DNA of 64,000 bases. Origin: Rostratula benghalensis. Its lineage: Eukaryota > Chordata > Aves > Charadriiformes > Rostratulidae. Where the stretch lies: contig VXAI01000013.1 in assembly GCA_013399305.1 (NCBI GenBank), positions 2,595,833 to 2,659,832 on the forward strand. The letters are read 5' to 3'. Shown here piece by piece: positions 25,557 through 37,600 of this stretch. The notes beneath the pieces are model-generated. The model did no database searches. It worked only from the letters and a program-made list of their open reading frames with translations, and was not told the DNA's origin. A program made the position numbers and the translations under genes. Within the stretch, counting starts at the first letter, position 1. Each line of letters begins with the position of its first letter.

Positions 25557-25572
25557 AAAAAAAAAAAAAAAA
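25557..25572. repeat. A-run of 16
   Basis: This is an uninterrupted run of adenines. No retroposon body is recognisable before it. Confidence 0.85.
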
Positions 25573-26709
25573 GAAGATAGCCACACAGCAGTTTTGTCAT
25601 GGATGACATCACCTGGAATAAAGTAGGCAAAACTGTCATATCCTAATATTAAAAGGCACCAATTGTACTCATTTTTGAATATCCATTATTTAATTTAGTG
25701 TAAGCTGAATTGAGTTCCACACAGCTTTTCAGCTACAAAAGTAAATATTTTTCTTCATATAAGTGAATTTTTCAATTTCCTATTTTTAAAGGGAAAAACA
25801 AGGATAAACAAGGATATAATCGAGGTTTGATATTTAAAATACAGGCTCAAAATTAGCTTATTATGCTACAGAATGAAAGGAAGCAGGTCTGGCATGATAC
25901 AGCTCATAACTGAGCATAGCAGAGATAACTAAAAATAAGCTTTGCCTAAAGCTGCTCGTTTTGGTTCTCTTGCTCCATGGTGGAGTTGTCTTTAGTAGAC
26001 ATACTGTAACTGTCAGTGCATCAGAGACAGTCCCAGAAAACTTGTTGCCAGAGTAAATATCAGTATGTTCTGCTCTTCAAACAAAAGAAAAATGCAGGCA
26101 CACTACAATCAGATTACGGGTTTAATATTCTCTGCTTTATTTATCATGTTCAAGGGAAGAGTAGCTTCAATGCATCCTAATCAAAACTTTAGCTGGCTTT
26201 CAAATGAATGGAGTATGATAAAAGATAATTATAGTAAGGTGAGAAGCAGTTGTCAGCCAAAAACTGAAAGGAAGAAAAGGAAGATATTGAGGGCCATTTG
26301 TATAATACAGAAATCCAGAAGTAAGGCTTTAACAGAAGTCAATAAGGTTTCACTGGAATTGCCAGGAGGTAGGATAGACAATTGCCATATAATGCAGCAA
26401 ATGTACAATTGCATCTGAGTCTTGGGCCTTCTGGAAAAATGGGGTAGTACAGTCAGAGCACTGTGTCAGAATTGGCTGCCAGCCCCAAGAATCTCACAAT
26501 AATGTTCATTGTTCACACATACACAAAATTTATAGGATACAAAAAGAGTCTAAGATCTCAGACTTACTGAGTACAGACCACACAGGTGGTCTGTGCATTT
26601 GCAGTAAGACCAGTATGGCTTCTGTGTGTTGAATTTACTATGAATGACCCAAATGGTGCTTGTCTCTCCAGAAAATACCAGAAAGAAATTAGGGACCCTA
26701 AACTGAAAC

Positions 26710-27485
26710 CATAGAATCATAGAATGGTTAGAGTTGGAAAGGACCTTAAAGATCACCTAGTTCCAACCCCCCTGCCACGGGCAGGGACATCTCCCACTAG
26801 ACCAGGTTGCTCAAAGCCCCATCCAGCCTGGTCTTGAGCACTTCCATGGATGGGGAATCCACAACTTCCCTGGGCAACCTATTCCAGTGTCTCACCATCC
26901 TCACAGCAAAGAATTTCTTTCTAGTATCTAATCTAAATCTCCCCTCTTCCAATTTAAAGCCATTACCCCTTGTCCTGTCACTAGACTTCCTTGACAAAGG
27001 GTCCCTCTCCAGCTCTCCTCTAGGCCCTCTTCAGGTACTGAAAGGCTGTTATAAGATCTCCCTGAAGTCGCGTTTTCTCCAGGCTGAACAACCACAGCTC
27101 TCTCAGCCTGTCTTCATAGCAGAGGTGGTCCAGCCATCTGATCATCTTTGTGGTCCTCCACTGGACTCATTCCAACAGTTCCATGTCCTGCCTATGTTAA
27201 GGACTCCAAAGCTGGACACAGTACTCCAGGTGGGGTCACACGAAAGCAGAGTAGAGGGGCAGAATCACCTCCTGCAACCTGCTGTCCATTCTTCTTTTGC
27301 TGCAGCCCAGGATGCAGTTGGCTTTCTGGGCTGCCAGTGCACGCTGCTGGCTCATGTTGAGCTTCTCATCTACCATCACTCCCAAGTCCTTTTCCTTAGG
27401 GCTCATCTCCAGCCATTCTCTGCCCAACCTGTATTTGTGCCTGGGATGGCCACGTCACAGGCGCAGGACGCTGCACTTGGCAACA
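26710..27485 (-). mobile_element. CR1 LINE 3' part, minus strand, well preserved
   Basis: The left edge is a textbook CR1 3' tail in reverse complement (catagaatcatagaatgg at 26710-26727), followed by 'gttggaaaggaccttaaaga' and 'cccctgccacgggcagggac', which is the conserved hairpin region. Then come the C-terminal reverse-transcriptase codons on the minus strand: [21 protein letters not shown] near 27412-27350, [24 protein letters not shown] next, and [24 protein letters not shown] near 26868-26797. The element stops near 27485 at the 'cttggca' that precedes the CR1 'ttgttgaact' position, so it is 5'-truncated in the reverse transcriptase. It is less decayed than the copy at 6303-7620. No target-site duplication is clear. 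Confidence 0.95.
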
Positions 27486-30400
27486 TGCTGAAGGTGTGCT
27501 CATGACCATAAGATGCAGCCTAGTCCAGAGTTACCTTTTACTAGAGGACAGCACTTTCACTGAAGGCAGACAGCCTCACACACATCTATTGCAGGAAAAG
27601 CTGGGGGAAAAAAAGGAGTAATAATAGTACGGAGGAAGGGAGAGAAGGGTGGACAGGGACATGGGTTACTGTCACAGGTTAGTAGAAGTCCTTGCTAAAC
27701 ATATGGCTCATGTTGCCATTATCAGCTACGCAAGGACTAAAATGGAAAATCCTGGGGGTTTTAATAATAAAAAGCAAGTAAAAATCTGTGCTAATTCTAG
27801 AACTCCTGAGACTAAGTATCAGTCTAAGAGATAAATCTATTGGGTACGTTATACCTTATTGTTAAGTTAATTAAATCAGTATGCATTTACATATTTCAAG
27901 GACTATTTGATAATGTTGGAGATGCACCTCAAAATTTTCAGGATTCTGATAATTGTGTTAGATGATGGTTGGTAAGATGGCACAGCAAGCTTATTCTAAG
28001 CTTTTCTTAAATAATTTAAGCAAAATTTGCAATACACTCACTAAGTCAACCTCTCGGCACGGTAATTTTCAGTTTTATGAACATGCATTGTTTTATTCCA
28101 ATGAAATAGCTGGCACTGTCATAAATTCAGAGAGTTCTTTTGAATTCTACGGACTTATATATTTTATGCCTACCAGTTAGCACATTATGCAGAGCTGGCT
28201 GTTTACAGCCAATCTGTGTTGCAAATATCAATCTACTTAATGTATCTCAAAGCTAGATTTCTAATCTAAGCTAATCATCTAAACTCCCAGATAGTCAATG
28301 CCAAGAAACAGTCATTTTTTTCTTTCACTGGGGCATAGTTCTCCTCTTCTAATGTAGATTCATATGATCTGTCTTAGATGTCTACTTTAAGAGAGATTTA
28401 TCTTGCCCTAAAACTGCCTGTTTCCCTCTGTGGACATTTAGAGGCATCTGAACAGATTAATTCCACCTCTGATCTTAAAATAAGGTGACTCACCTTTTGG
28501 AGAGTTCTGTAGCTTTTACTGTGAGGGTAGCCTAGGATACGAATCAGATGAGTAATTTTTAGATATCTAAATTTGGGACAAATGAAACCTTGCCACAATT
28601 TCAGGAACTTTCAAAAAATCAAGGGGATCCAAAAGTTCATCAGCTCAATAAATAATTGTTTCTGCTTTCAAACCTACATGTCACCCAAGAGGACACCAGA
28701 CTCCTTAATAATATGGGGAAAGTGCTAAAAGATTTACCTTTGGATACTATTAACAGATGAAAATCCAATGCCCAGAAGTTCAAACATACAGTAACATATG
28801 GAACAGAAAACGGATGTCCTGAGGGAGAAGTGCCATTTCCGCTTTTCTCCTTAATACTCACTATTGATTTAAAACAAATTAAAAAACTTCAGTACATATT
28901 CATACTTATGAATGGCAGAGATTCTGATCCAGTCACTTCAGCAGCTCTGTGCTCATTACCTTCTGGTACATTGAACATATCAGAAATGAGCACGGACAGT
29001 GATTGAACAAACTGGCATGAAAGCTAAGCCTAAAAGACTTAATTTATTCCTCCAATGTTCCCTGATTAAAAAAAAAAATTTAAAAAAATCATCATTATTT
29101 TTAAAAGTAATAAAGTTATAGCTCTGTGAATGGTGAATGAAATTATATTATATACCTGGATACTTTCAGAAAAAAAATACATTTGAAAGAAAACAAAACC
29201 AACCAAAAACATTGACCCCAGTGCAATAGAAATTTTAATATTTGAATACACATGCCTCCCACATTCGTGCCACAAAAAACAATGTGTTAGGCTTAACACT
29301 GTATTCCACTGCTAGTAATCATCATCATTAAGAATGCAGTACTGAGTACTTTATGAACTGTCAACTGCTGCTTTCTGTAAAAGACTCCAACAGTTTTATA
29401 TTAAAGAAACAGGTTTATGTTTACCCTAATTATTTATGGGATTCTCTCCAGCTACTGAATTGGGGGAAAAAAGAGATTTAAATGGTCCATGTCAGAACAA
29501 AGAATGGGTATTTTATGAGTTTACTGCTCAGATTATTACTCTGCACTGGCATTTGCCTTACCACTTGACAGACTGAAGTAATTTAGTAGATTGTATTCCA
29601 TTACTTCTTTAATTACAATGCTTCACTGAGCATTCACTTGTGCACTTGCTAAGAATTTTCTGCTAAGGAATTGTTCTGTCCACTGCCATCAAGCTATAAC
29701 TTGAGGACTTAATAACAGAGGTACATGTAGCCAAAAGCTAGTCACATGGAGAGAATGACAACCAGCACCACACAAAAAACACTGCAGTCAGACACAAAAG
29801 CTAAATATCAGACACCAAATCAATCCGTCAGCATTCTGCTAAATGGCCACGTTAGATCTCAGTGCTACAAAGATCCTGGTAGCCTCTTTTTCCAGTGTGG
29901 CTTTACTGAGGTGCATACAAGAATTTACTTGCCTAATCTCGGGCCCTCCTATTTTGTCCATAAAGATAAAACTTGTCTGTCACACTCCAGAATCCTCTAT
30001 TTCCTGCCTACAAAAGGAAGAAAATTGGGTATGGGAAACAAAAAGTGTCATTAGGAGAATCCCAGAATCATTTCATGCCAGTAAAACCTTCCTTATGAGA
30101 ACTACAAGTTGCTCTATAAACTCTAATGAATCACTAGTTATTAGCTCTAAAAGGGGTTTATTTGTCCCAGGTTCATAAACAGAAAGGCAAAGTTGTTCAG
30201 CAACTTGTTCAATGTTACAAAGTCTCAATATGACACCCACTCTGATTCAGATTTGTATAAAGACATCATTACTGGCATCCATGGTAAAGTTAGGGGGAAG
30301 AGCTGGAACTTCTCACACCCTGCTCTGGCCCTTTACTACATGGAAACAAAATGCCGCTTCTTCTCAAACCAAAGGCTTGAATTCTTTAGAATAAGGATAT

Positions 30401-30851
30401 TTAGCTATAAACTTTCCTGAGTCAATTTGGATGACAGTTCAGCTCCATTTAGAAATAGTTCAGGGAATTTGGCAGGTTATTAAAAAGAAAATCTCTAAAA
30501 TATCATAACTGTAGGGGAAAAAAAAAATCCTTCTCTTGTAAACATTTGCATCTCTGTAATTAAGCTGGGTGGGGGATGTTGTTTTCTGGTTCTTAAGAGT
30601 TACCAGCAGAGAGGAAAGCGTAAGCCTTGTGAAGTAAGATAGAGGCTCCTCCTTCACCCTGGAACATGTACTGAGAACACACATCACTCTTAGTTTAATA
30701 CCATTAAACTAATTTGTATTAGGGTATAGGACAGGAGATTATCCGCCAACCAAGTCTTGAATCAAGGACACAAACTTCCTCAAAAGAAAAAGTTTTCAGC
30801 CACAGGACTGCAGCTTCCTTTGCTGGTACAAGGAGGTGGGTTAATATTTCT
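27486..30851. other. Unassigned sequence, possibly an old LTR relic near 28270-28580
   Basis: No gene is visible. Around 28270-28580 there are repeated 'cttagatgtct', 'tttagaggcatctgaac' and 'tagatatctaaa' phrases of the kind seen in decayed LTRs or old interspersed repeats in birds, and similar phrases occur again near 48700-49340. I could not fix ends or a family. The rest is AT-rich sequence without landmarks. Confidence 0.35.
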
Positions 30852-31490
30852 TCCATGTGAACTTCATGAAGCTCAACAAGGCCAAGTGCAGGGTCACTTG
30901 GGTTGACCCTTGGTGTCAGTACAGACTGGGCGATGAAGGGATTGAAAGCAGCCCTGCTGAGAAGGACTTAGGGGTACTAATGGATGAAAAATTGGACATT
31001 AGCTGACAATGTGCACTCGCAACCCAGAAAGCCCACAGCTTCCTGGCCTGCATCAAAATAAGTGTAGCCAGCAGTTCAAGGGAGGTGATTCTGTCCCTCT
31101 GCTCTGCTCTGATAAATCCCAACCTGGAGTACTGCATCCAGCTCTGGAGCCCTCAGCACAGGAAAGGTGTGGACCTTTTGGAGGATCCAGAGGAAAGCCA
31201 TAAAAATGATCAGAGGGCTGGATCACCTCTCCTATGAAGGCAGGCTGGGAGAGTTCAGGTTGTTCAGTTTGGAGAAGAGGAGGCTCTGGAAGACCTTAAT
31301 GCAACCTTTCAGTAGTTAAAGGGGGCTTATAAGAAAGATGGGGGAAAACTTTTTAGCAGGGCCTGTTGAGATAGGGAGTAATGGCTTTAAACTGAAAGAG
31401 ATTGAGACTATATCTGAGGAAGGAATCTAACTGCAGAATGAGACTAGATCTAAGGAAGAAAGTCTTTACAAAGACTTTACAAGCTATGGT
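30852..31490 (+). mobile_element. CR1 LINE piece lacking its 3' tail, plus strand
   Basis: It begins at 'gaacttcatgaagctcaaca' near 30859 and runs through the C-terminal reverse-transcriptase region: [14 protein letters not shown] near 31114-31155, then [28 protein letters not shown] near 31208-31290. It continues into the 3' region (agtaatggctttaaactgaa near 31377-31396; agactagatctaaggaagaa near 31441-31460). There the match stops, around 31490. The usual remaining ~150 bases with the hairpin and ATTCTATG tail are missing. Reverse-strand synthesis starts at the 3' end, so loss of that end implies a later deletion. Frameshifts and stops are frequent. Confidence 0.9.
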
Positions 31491-33055
31491 GAGTACTTTT
31501 AAGATTTCCTGTCCTAATTAAGAATCCAAACTATGAAACATTTACATGTAAATAGAAACATACACTAAACAGATGCTTATATCAGCATTAATTTTTTCCC
31601 ACATAATAGTATGTGAAAAGTTCGGGAAACAGCTTATCAGAAAACTGTTGTTCCTACAAAAGTGAACTCTTCAAGTATGATGAAGAATTAGTGTCTTTGA
31701 AGTTCAAGAAGCAACAGTTAACCAAAATCTTAGTATGTTCCAGTGTTAATAGGCCCTGCCAAGTTTTCAACAGGACTCTGCATATCTACTTTTGTTTTCT
31801 CTGAAAGTACAGTTATAAATATAATTCCTCTGGTAACACTCAAGCTTTAAGCAACTAATTCCTGCCTCATCATCACCCTCTCCAATGCCCTGGGAAAATT
31901 GCTTCTGATTCCAGAACAAGAAAAATACCAGTGAACAATCCTTGGACAAAAATATCTCTGCAGTCGAAAAAAAAATGTTTTTAGCCTCCTCCAATTCCTT
32001 GGTCAGTTTATTGCACAGTGCCACAAAAGTTATACCCATTCAAATGATGCTGATGAACATCGGAGAAAAGGAAAGTGCATAGGCTGGCACTGGTGCCAAT
32101 AGGTTTGTAAGTACAGCAATACCAAAAGAGGGATTTCAATGTCGCCAGTGCTGGCTCAGCAGGGCTGCTCCCACACAACCTTAAAGGATCTGCTAACGTG
32201 CTGAGAGATAAGTTAGTGCTTCAACCAAATGGTGAAATATAAATCCTTTGTTGTCTTTGGTTTTCAAAGATGAAGTCAGAAAAAATAAGCATGTATCTTT
32301 TAGCACCCTTCTGTATCTTTCAAGTGTATTTTAACTTAATTTATTGATAAGTAGTAATTAAGGAAGAAAAAAGAGAAACAGATAGATGGGATTATTTTAA
32401 AATGTTTTACTATAATCAGCTTGTGACTAAAAAGTACTAATATGGAAACGAAGTCAGTACTGCTTTCAATTTTAGTTAGCTTGAGAAAACTCGAAATTAT
32501 TTTTTATATATTAACATGTTCATAAACATTTTTAAAATGAACCTATTGAGATAGATTTCTTGGTTTATTATAATAAATGTTTCCAGTTAAATTTTCTCAT
32601 TGTGAATGCAACCACTTGATGAAGGCAATAATCCAGAAATAAGAGAAACATTGCAATCCTTTGTTCTACATTTTGATCACCAAATTAGATACACAAATCA
32701 TATGCATGTAAAAATACTGCAAAGCATTGTTGGATTGCTGTGGAAATATCATTACAAATACACTTAATGTCTGGAAGAATTCCAGTAGTGCATTGAAATA
32801 TAAGGCAATATTGCATAGCTTTTTAAATTAAAACAATTGTGTCATTAATATAAAGTTCGTACAGAGTATGTCTTTACACAGATAATGATAATATCAAGGA
32901 AAGCATGGAACTGTTATCTTGCTTTTCAGTGTATGCTAAAAAAAACAGTTATATTAAGCAAGGCCATACACTTCATGTAGTCAATTCTCAGTGGTATTTC
33001 AGGAAAGATTTATCGAACCAGTAGATTGTTTCCTCTCAGATACCACTGAGATGTG

Positions 33056-33111
33056 TTCATGGAATTCTAAGATGTTTACAGTAAATTAGAAGCTAATTAG
33101 TTGAACTGAAA
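33056..33111 (+). repeat. Diverged direct repeat, copy 1
   Basis: The block starts ttcatggaattctaag and ends attagttgaactgaaa. It matches 34255-34308 along its whole length in the same orientation, with about 80 percent identity by eye and a small indel. The family is not known to me. Confidence 0.7.
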
Positions 33112-33148
33112 TGCCAGCACCTGCTCCTGCATTATTTAAAAGAAGAAA

Positions 33149-33168
33149 GGGGGGGAAAAAAAAAAAAA
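33149..33168. repeat. G-run then A-run
   Basis: Seven guanines are followed by about thirteen adenines, then caacaacaaaaac. It is a simple sequence, with no retroposon recognised upstream. Confidence 0.75.
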
Positions 33169-34254
33169 CAACAACAAAAACATTTAGAGTTTCACAAATG
33201 GAGATAATACTTCAGGGCCTGGATATCTCCAAGCCTATTTAATCATTTGAAAAGGTTGTCAGAATTATTGGGTTATGAAACTGAATCAGTGCATCTTAGA
33301 TATTTTTCCTTCCTGCAGCTTTATAGTCATTATTGTATTAAGATTCTGGCAAACAAGGCCAACAATATTTATGGTTCCTGACATAACATTAAAAATGCAT
33401 ATCCCATTCAGATTTTATGAATCTTGAATTGCAGCAGGAAATGAGCAGTTTAGATGATAATTGACTTGTAAGGATTAGAACAGTTCAGGTTTCCCCCTGT
33501 GCAAAGAGAAGGTTCATCTGAGGTCTTACAGACAGATAATTCCTCCAAAACATCACATCTGTCTCTACAAAAAGGTGCTTTTGTTCTTGTAACTCTATAT
33601 TGTGGCAATAATAGTTATTAGTAAATCAAATAGAGCAGGCATAGCTAGCCAAATCATGATGGGAAAATGAGGGTGAAATCCAAATCAAATAGTAGGTACA
33701 TGTGGTATTTTATATAATGCATAACCAAATAACCTGCCAATCCTAATGAGCTTGTAATTTAATCAGGAAAGTACAGTACACAAGCAATTCTGGATGGGAA
33801 TATGTGCCATCAATAAGAGGATCAAAGTAATAAAAATGCTCTGAGAAGGAGCTGGGTTTCACATGGAGAACAGAAGGAGAAATTTTCATACCATAGGAAT
33901 TAAGAAGCTTTTCATATCAGAGGAGATCCCCCAAAGGAAGGCATTGTGACAGTAGTGTGAGGAACCAAAAAAGCAGAGTCATGTGGTTGAGTAAGAACAG
34001 CTGTAATTTAATAGAGTAGATTTAGAGCAAAATTGCAAGAGGCAGAGCTGAAGAGGCCAGGGAAGGATCTACATGAAAGGATGTCAGAAGGAGCATGGCA
34101 GAAGAAGGAGAAGGTTAAAATGAGGGCAGTCAATACGCTCTCTGTTATTACAAGAGCACCATTTCCCAATAGAAGTTTCACTTCTTAATATTATGTTTTC
34201 CTGTTGTTCTCTCTCCTCCCAGAGGAAAGCTTGAGTTTTCATATCACACTCAGA

Positions 34255-34308
34255 TTCATGGAACTCTAAGCTTACCATATATTAGAAGGTGATTAGTTGA
34301 ACTGAAAC
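34255..34308 (+). repeat. Diverged direct repeat, copy 2
   Basis: The block starts ttcatggaactctaag and ends attagttgaactgaaa, and matches 33056-33111 about 1.2 kb upstream. The shared 16-base end is identical, while the middle has several substitutions. Confidence 0.7.
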
Positions 34309-34830
34309 GATTTTTGTCTTTTTCAGCCTTTCAAGCACACAAACACACACAAACCCTGTTATCATTTCAAGAACCCACCCTGAAATTGGTCCGAGTTATG
34401 CTGTGTCTGCTCAGTCTGAAGTATCTGCTGTTTGCAGTCCCAGGCTTTTCAGAGGACTGCAACTGAGTGTGTGTTGATTGAAACAGCCAGGCCCCAGTTT
34501 CATAGACTGAATGACAGTTATATTCAAAATAGGTTGAGAAACCACTTCCCTCTTCGTTCCCCTTGGCAATTTTTGGAGACACAAAAAGAATGCGAACTGT
34601 ATGAGGAGCACGCTGCTGGGGAGGTCTTTTTGGAGATGCCTTTCTGGTCAACCTTACCAACTACTTGAGAGCTCGGGGGAAAAAAAATAGTAATCTCCCT
34701 TTTTGTAAGCTTTTGTTTGTGGTTACAGCCACATTCCATTATTCCATTTCCATGAATAATCACCAAAGTTTAATCATCCTTTCTTGCCACTAGTGTGCAA
34801 GAGACATATTTTTCTCCTTTTATTTCATTT

Positions 34831-34835
34831 ATATT
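34831..34835. repeat. Target-site duplication, left copy (ATATT)
   Basis: These five bases lie directly before the LTR and are repeated exactly at 35409-35413 after it. Confidence 0.85.
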
Positions 34836-35408
34836 TGTCATGGTTTCAGTTGTGACACAGTTAACTTTTTACAAGTAGCTAGTATAGTGCTGCACTCTGG
34901 ATTTGGGATGGGAAACGTGTTGGTAGCACACAGGTGGGTATGGTTGTACATAAGGCCTTTTTCAGCTCCTCATGCCACCCCACCAGCAAGCAGGCTGAGA
35001 GGGCACAAGAAGCTGGGAGGAGGCACAGCCAGGACAGCTGAAACCAACTGACTAAAGGGATATTCTGATAACTGACCCTGTGATGTCATACTCTGTATAT
35101 AAAGCTGGGGGAAGCAGAAGGAACGCGGGGATGTTACGGTCTTTGTTTTCCCAAGTAACGGTTACATGTGATGGAATCCTGCTTTCCTAGAGATGGCTGA
35201 GCACCTGCTTGCAGATGGGAAGTGGTGAATGAATGCCTTGTTTTGTTTTGCTTCCTTGTGCAGCTTTTGCTTTACTTATTAATTTGTCTTTATCTCAACC
35301 CACGTGTTTTCTCGCATTTGCTCTCCTGATTTTTCCCACATCTCACTGTGGGGGGAGTGAGTGAGTGGCTGCATGTTCCTAGTTGCCAGCCTGGGTTAAA
35401 ACATGACA
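34836..35408 (+). mobile_element. Solo LTR of an avian ERVL-type endogenous retrovirus, plus strand
   Basis: This 573-bp element starts TGTCATG and ends CATGACA, a perfect inverted terminal match. It is flanked by the 5-bp direct repeat ATATT, so both boundaries are exact. Inside, a TATA box (TATATAAA, 35096-35103) lies about 260 bases from the left end, and 'tgatgtcata' lies just before it at 35081-35090. 'tttatctcaacccacgtgtt' follows near 35289-35308. This order, with the purine-rich 'gcacaagaagctgggaggag' near 35003, is what I know from the zebra-finch-type ERVL LTRs (TguLTRL group). No internal viral genes and no second LTR adjoin it, so the provirus was lost by LTR-LTR recombination. 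Five-base duplications fit class III elements. The subfamily name is not certain. Confidence 0.9.
35096..35103 (+). promoter_or_regulatory. TATA box of the solo LTR
   Basis: TATATAAA lies in the middle of the LTR, where the U3/R border is expected. If functional, transcription would start around 35125. Whether this LTR is still active cannot be judged from sequence. Confidence 0.6.
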
Positions 35409-35413
35409 ATATT
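35409..35413. repeat. Target-site duplication, right copy (ATATT)
   Basis: This is identical to 34831-34835 and marks the insertion point of the LTR. Confidence 0.85.
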
Positions 35414-37200
35414 CTACCTCAATATAAAGGCAGAGGAACCAAGCACACGGCCAAAATGTCACTTGCTAGCTAAAGCAAAAGCTCAGAAAGCATCATCACT
35501 AATAATAGATTTCATATATTGCCCAGGATCCCCTTTAACATATTAGCTATTTTAGTTTTCCAGCACAGTTCTCTGATCTTTTTTCTACCCTTTTCTATAC
35601 TTTTTGCTCAGTTTACCGATACATCCTCTTGTAGCTACCCTAAACATTTAACCTGACCTTCAATCGACTCACCAGATCTCATCTTCAATGGTGGTATGCT
35701 TAGAAGTCCTCAAAAAATCAGAAAAATCATTGTTTGTATACTTTGATGACAACTAATTATGCTGTAATTTTGCTTCAGAATTTGACTTTTAAATAAGACA
35801 TAAGAATATTAACTTTTTCACAGTAATTATTCTCCTGACAAAGAAGAATTTACAAAGTTCTTAACAATGATTAAATCATTATAATATTATGTTGGAACAG
35901 TTATAAAAACATGTTCATTAATTTAACTGATCTGAACCATTTCACCTCAATGTGATATTAAACTGGTTATGGCACCATGACGTCTCTTGGTTTACACATA
36001 CGTCAGGTCCCCATTCTCTCCCATCAGTGAGCCTAATGAAAACACACATCGTGCAGTGTTGTACTGTGTTATCCCTGTGCACACTGCTTGGTGTTTCATG
36101 GAAACACCACAGGAGGTGGAGACTCTAGATCCAGCTCACAGGAGGCATGAACTGTTCCTGCAGTACTACAGTTTAATGTCTAACAGAATTATTCCATTAA
36201 AAAAAAAAAGTATAAATATTTCCACATGGCAGAGGAAGGAGGGAGAAGGGAATTTTTCTCTTTCTCAAAGAGCAGTAACTCCAGATTTCACTCATCATAA
36301 ATCCCAAAAGTCTCATGCACAAAGTCTAATATATGGACACCTGTGATACTTCTTCAGAATGTACAATGTGATGAATTTGGGGGAATTGGAATACTTGTGC
36401 ATTATATATGTAATAGGATAACCTCATTTTGTCATGGTTGCAAAATAACAGGTAGGTTTACAAGAATATAAATTTTTGACTGGGGTATTTTGTTTCTCAG
36501 AAAAAAAGGACCATGAGGCGAGAAGGCTTTCCATTGGATTTTTATTTTTATTTTTTTTCTGAATGTGCTGGTGACTTTGGAAGAATTTTACTTAAGAAAT
36601 AAATAATGGAAATATTCTGCAAAGAAGCACCAGACACAGGTTAGTAAAGTGGACCCCTGTGAAAAAATCTTAAAGAGAAACATACACTGTCATAGAACAG
36701 GAACAAGAGACTTGAAAAACTGTGAACAGAAATCAGGGTCTTTGTTTTTCCCATTTGCATTAAAAATGTGTATAATCTCTGGAAAACAAAATGAGGATAT
36801 GAAGTGGACTCAGGCTTATCGTATCATTCAAAGCCATATTTTAGGTCAAACTGGAATTGGAGAAACTTCCAAGTATTACTTTGAAGACTTCGTTGAACAC
36901 TCCCATTCTCCCAGAATATTCTGACTTGCTGTTCAGAAGAGTGGACTGACCAAGTGCTGATATATTTGCAGAGGGATCTCTTCAGCTCTGAGCCTGTCTG
37001 CATCCCTTGAGATCTCCCTGCCCTATTCACTCTCTCTTACCACATGAATGGCCAAAGCCTCCAGATGAAACCTTCACGCTACTTTTGCTGTTCATTGCAG
37101 TTCTGAAAAAAATTAGCAAAGAGGTCAGAACTATTTGTAGGTTTTCAAAGTGAGTTTTTACTGCTTCTAACAGAGCAATCCTTATTTCATCTTCTCCTAC
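35414..37200. other. Unassigned sequence between two LTRs
   Basis: I recognise no gene, retroviral internal sequence or CR1. A 119-codon frame at 35987-36346 has no known domain. The absence of gag-, pol- or env-like frames shows that the two flanking LTRs are not the ends of one provirus; they are also in opposite orientations and from different families. Confidence 0.5.
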
Positions 37201-37205
37201 AGTGG
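37201..37205. repeat. Target-site duplication, left copy (AGTGG)
   Basis: These five bases lie directly before the LTR and are repeated exactly at 37939-37943. Confidence 0.85.
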
Positions 37206-37435
37206 TGTGGTGGTTTTGACCAATCAGAATGACAGATGACAGGAGAGGAAGAGATTAAAGAGATTTATGAGTTTAGGAAAAAAATAAATTACTTTAATGA
37301 AAATATAAATAAATAATGAAATAATAAATAATAAAAAGAAAATTAATTAAAAACAAAACCCAAAGAAAACATATACAGTATATACAAAACAACTGTATCA
37401 AGCTCCCAGTCTGATGATCACATCATCAGCAGGCA

Positions 37436-37552
37436 TCAGGAAAAGTCCCAGACTGGACTCGGTGATCGACAGGAGCTGGATTCCAGATTGGAGTCAGGAA
37501 TGCTCTGCTCAGGATCAAAGTCAGACAAACAGACAAAATCCTCCTCAGACAT
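37436..37552 (-). CDS. Short open frame inside the LTR (38 codons), MSEEDFV start
   Basis: On the minus strand the frame opens with ATG at 37552 and closes with TGA at 37436. The 38-residue product is acidic at its N-terminus (MSEEDFV) and rich in serine and proline later on. I know of no function. It is listed because the LTR at 42435-42963 has the same start and a related frame, with several synonymous changes (see findings). The ATG would lie only some 20 bases after the transcription start predicted from the TATA box. A four-codon frame (37559-37545) begins just before it, and its TGA overlaps this ATG in another frame. It may be an upstream open frame in viral RNA, the first residues of a longer spliced product, or chance. 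Confidence 0.35.
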   Translation of the reverse strand: MSEEDFVCLSDFDPEQSIPDSNLESSSCRSPSPVWDFS

Positions 37553-37592
37553 TGGCCATCGAAGAAAGAGAATTGACCCTTTGATCCTTCAG

Positions 37593-37600
37593 CTTTTATA
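37593..37600 (-). promoter_or_regulatory. TATA box of the minus-strand solo LTR
   Basis: TATAAAAG on the minus strand lies about 340 bases inside the LTR's 5' end. The predicted start of transcription would be around 37570. Confidence 0.6.

Larger units (their letters stand above)
14641..26709. other. Long unassigned AT-rich tract, mostly single copy
   Basis: These 12 kb hold no recognisable gene or transposon. Low-complexity pieces occur at 16929-16945 (tgaa repeats), 17425-17575 (A-rich), 19707-19745 (purine run) and 25557-25572 (A-run). An imperfect tandem duplication lies at 22786-22844. A G/A-rich strand runs through about 20090-20450. The stretch 21400-21590 has the look of a conserved non-coding element and is discussed as a finding. 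A 102-codon plus-strand frame at 21970-22278 has no recognised domain. Confidence 0.4.
31491..34835. other. Unassigned AT-rich sequence with one diverged direct repeat
   Basis: There is no gene. The notable structure is the pair of related blocks at 33056-33111 and 34255-34308. A G-run followed by an A-run sits near 33149-33168. The segment 33840-34110 is rich in purines on the plus strand. No LTR or LINE is recognised before 34836. Confidence 0.4.

Noticed and set aside
20090..34110. Purine-rich stretches at 20090-20450 and 33840-34110 as copies of one repeat
   Set aside because: The similarity is compositional; I could not align specific landmarks.
35414..37200. A provirus between the LTRs at 34836 and 37206
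   Set aside because: The LTRs are in opposite orientation, belong to different families and have separate target-site duplications. No viral gene remnants lie between them.
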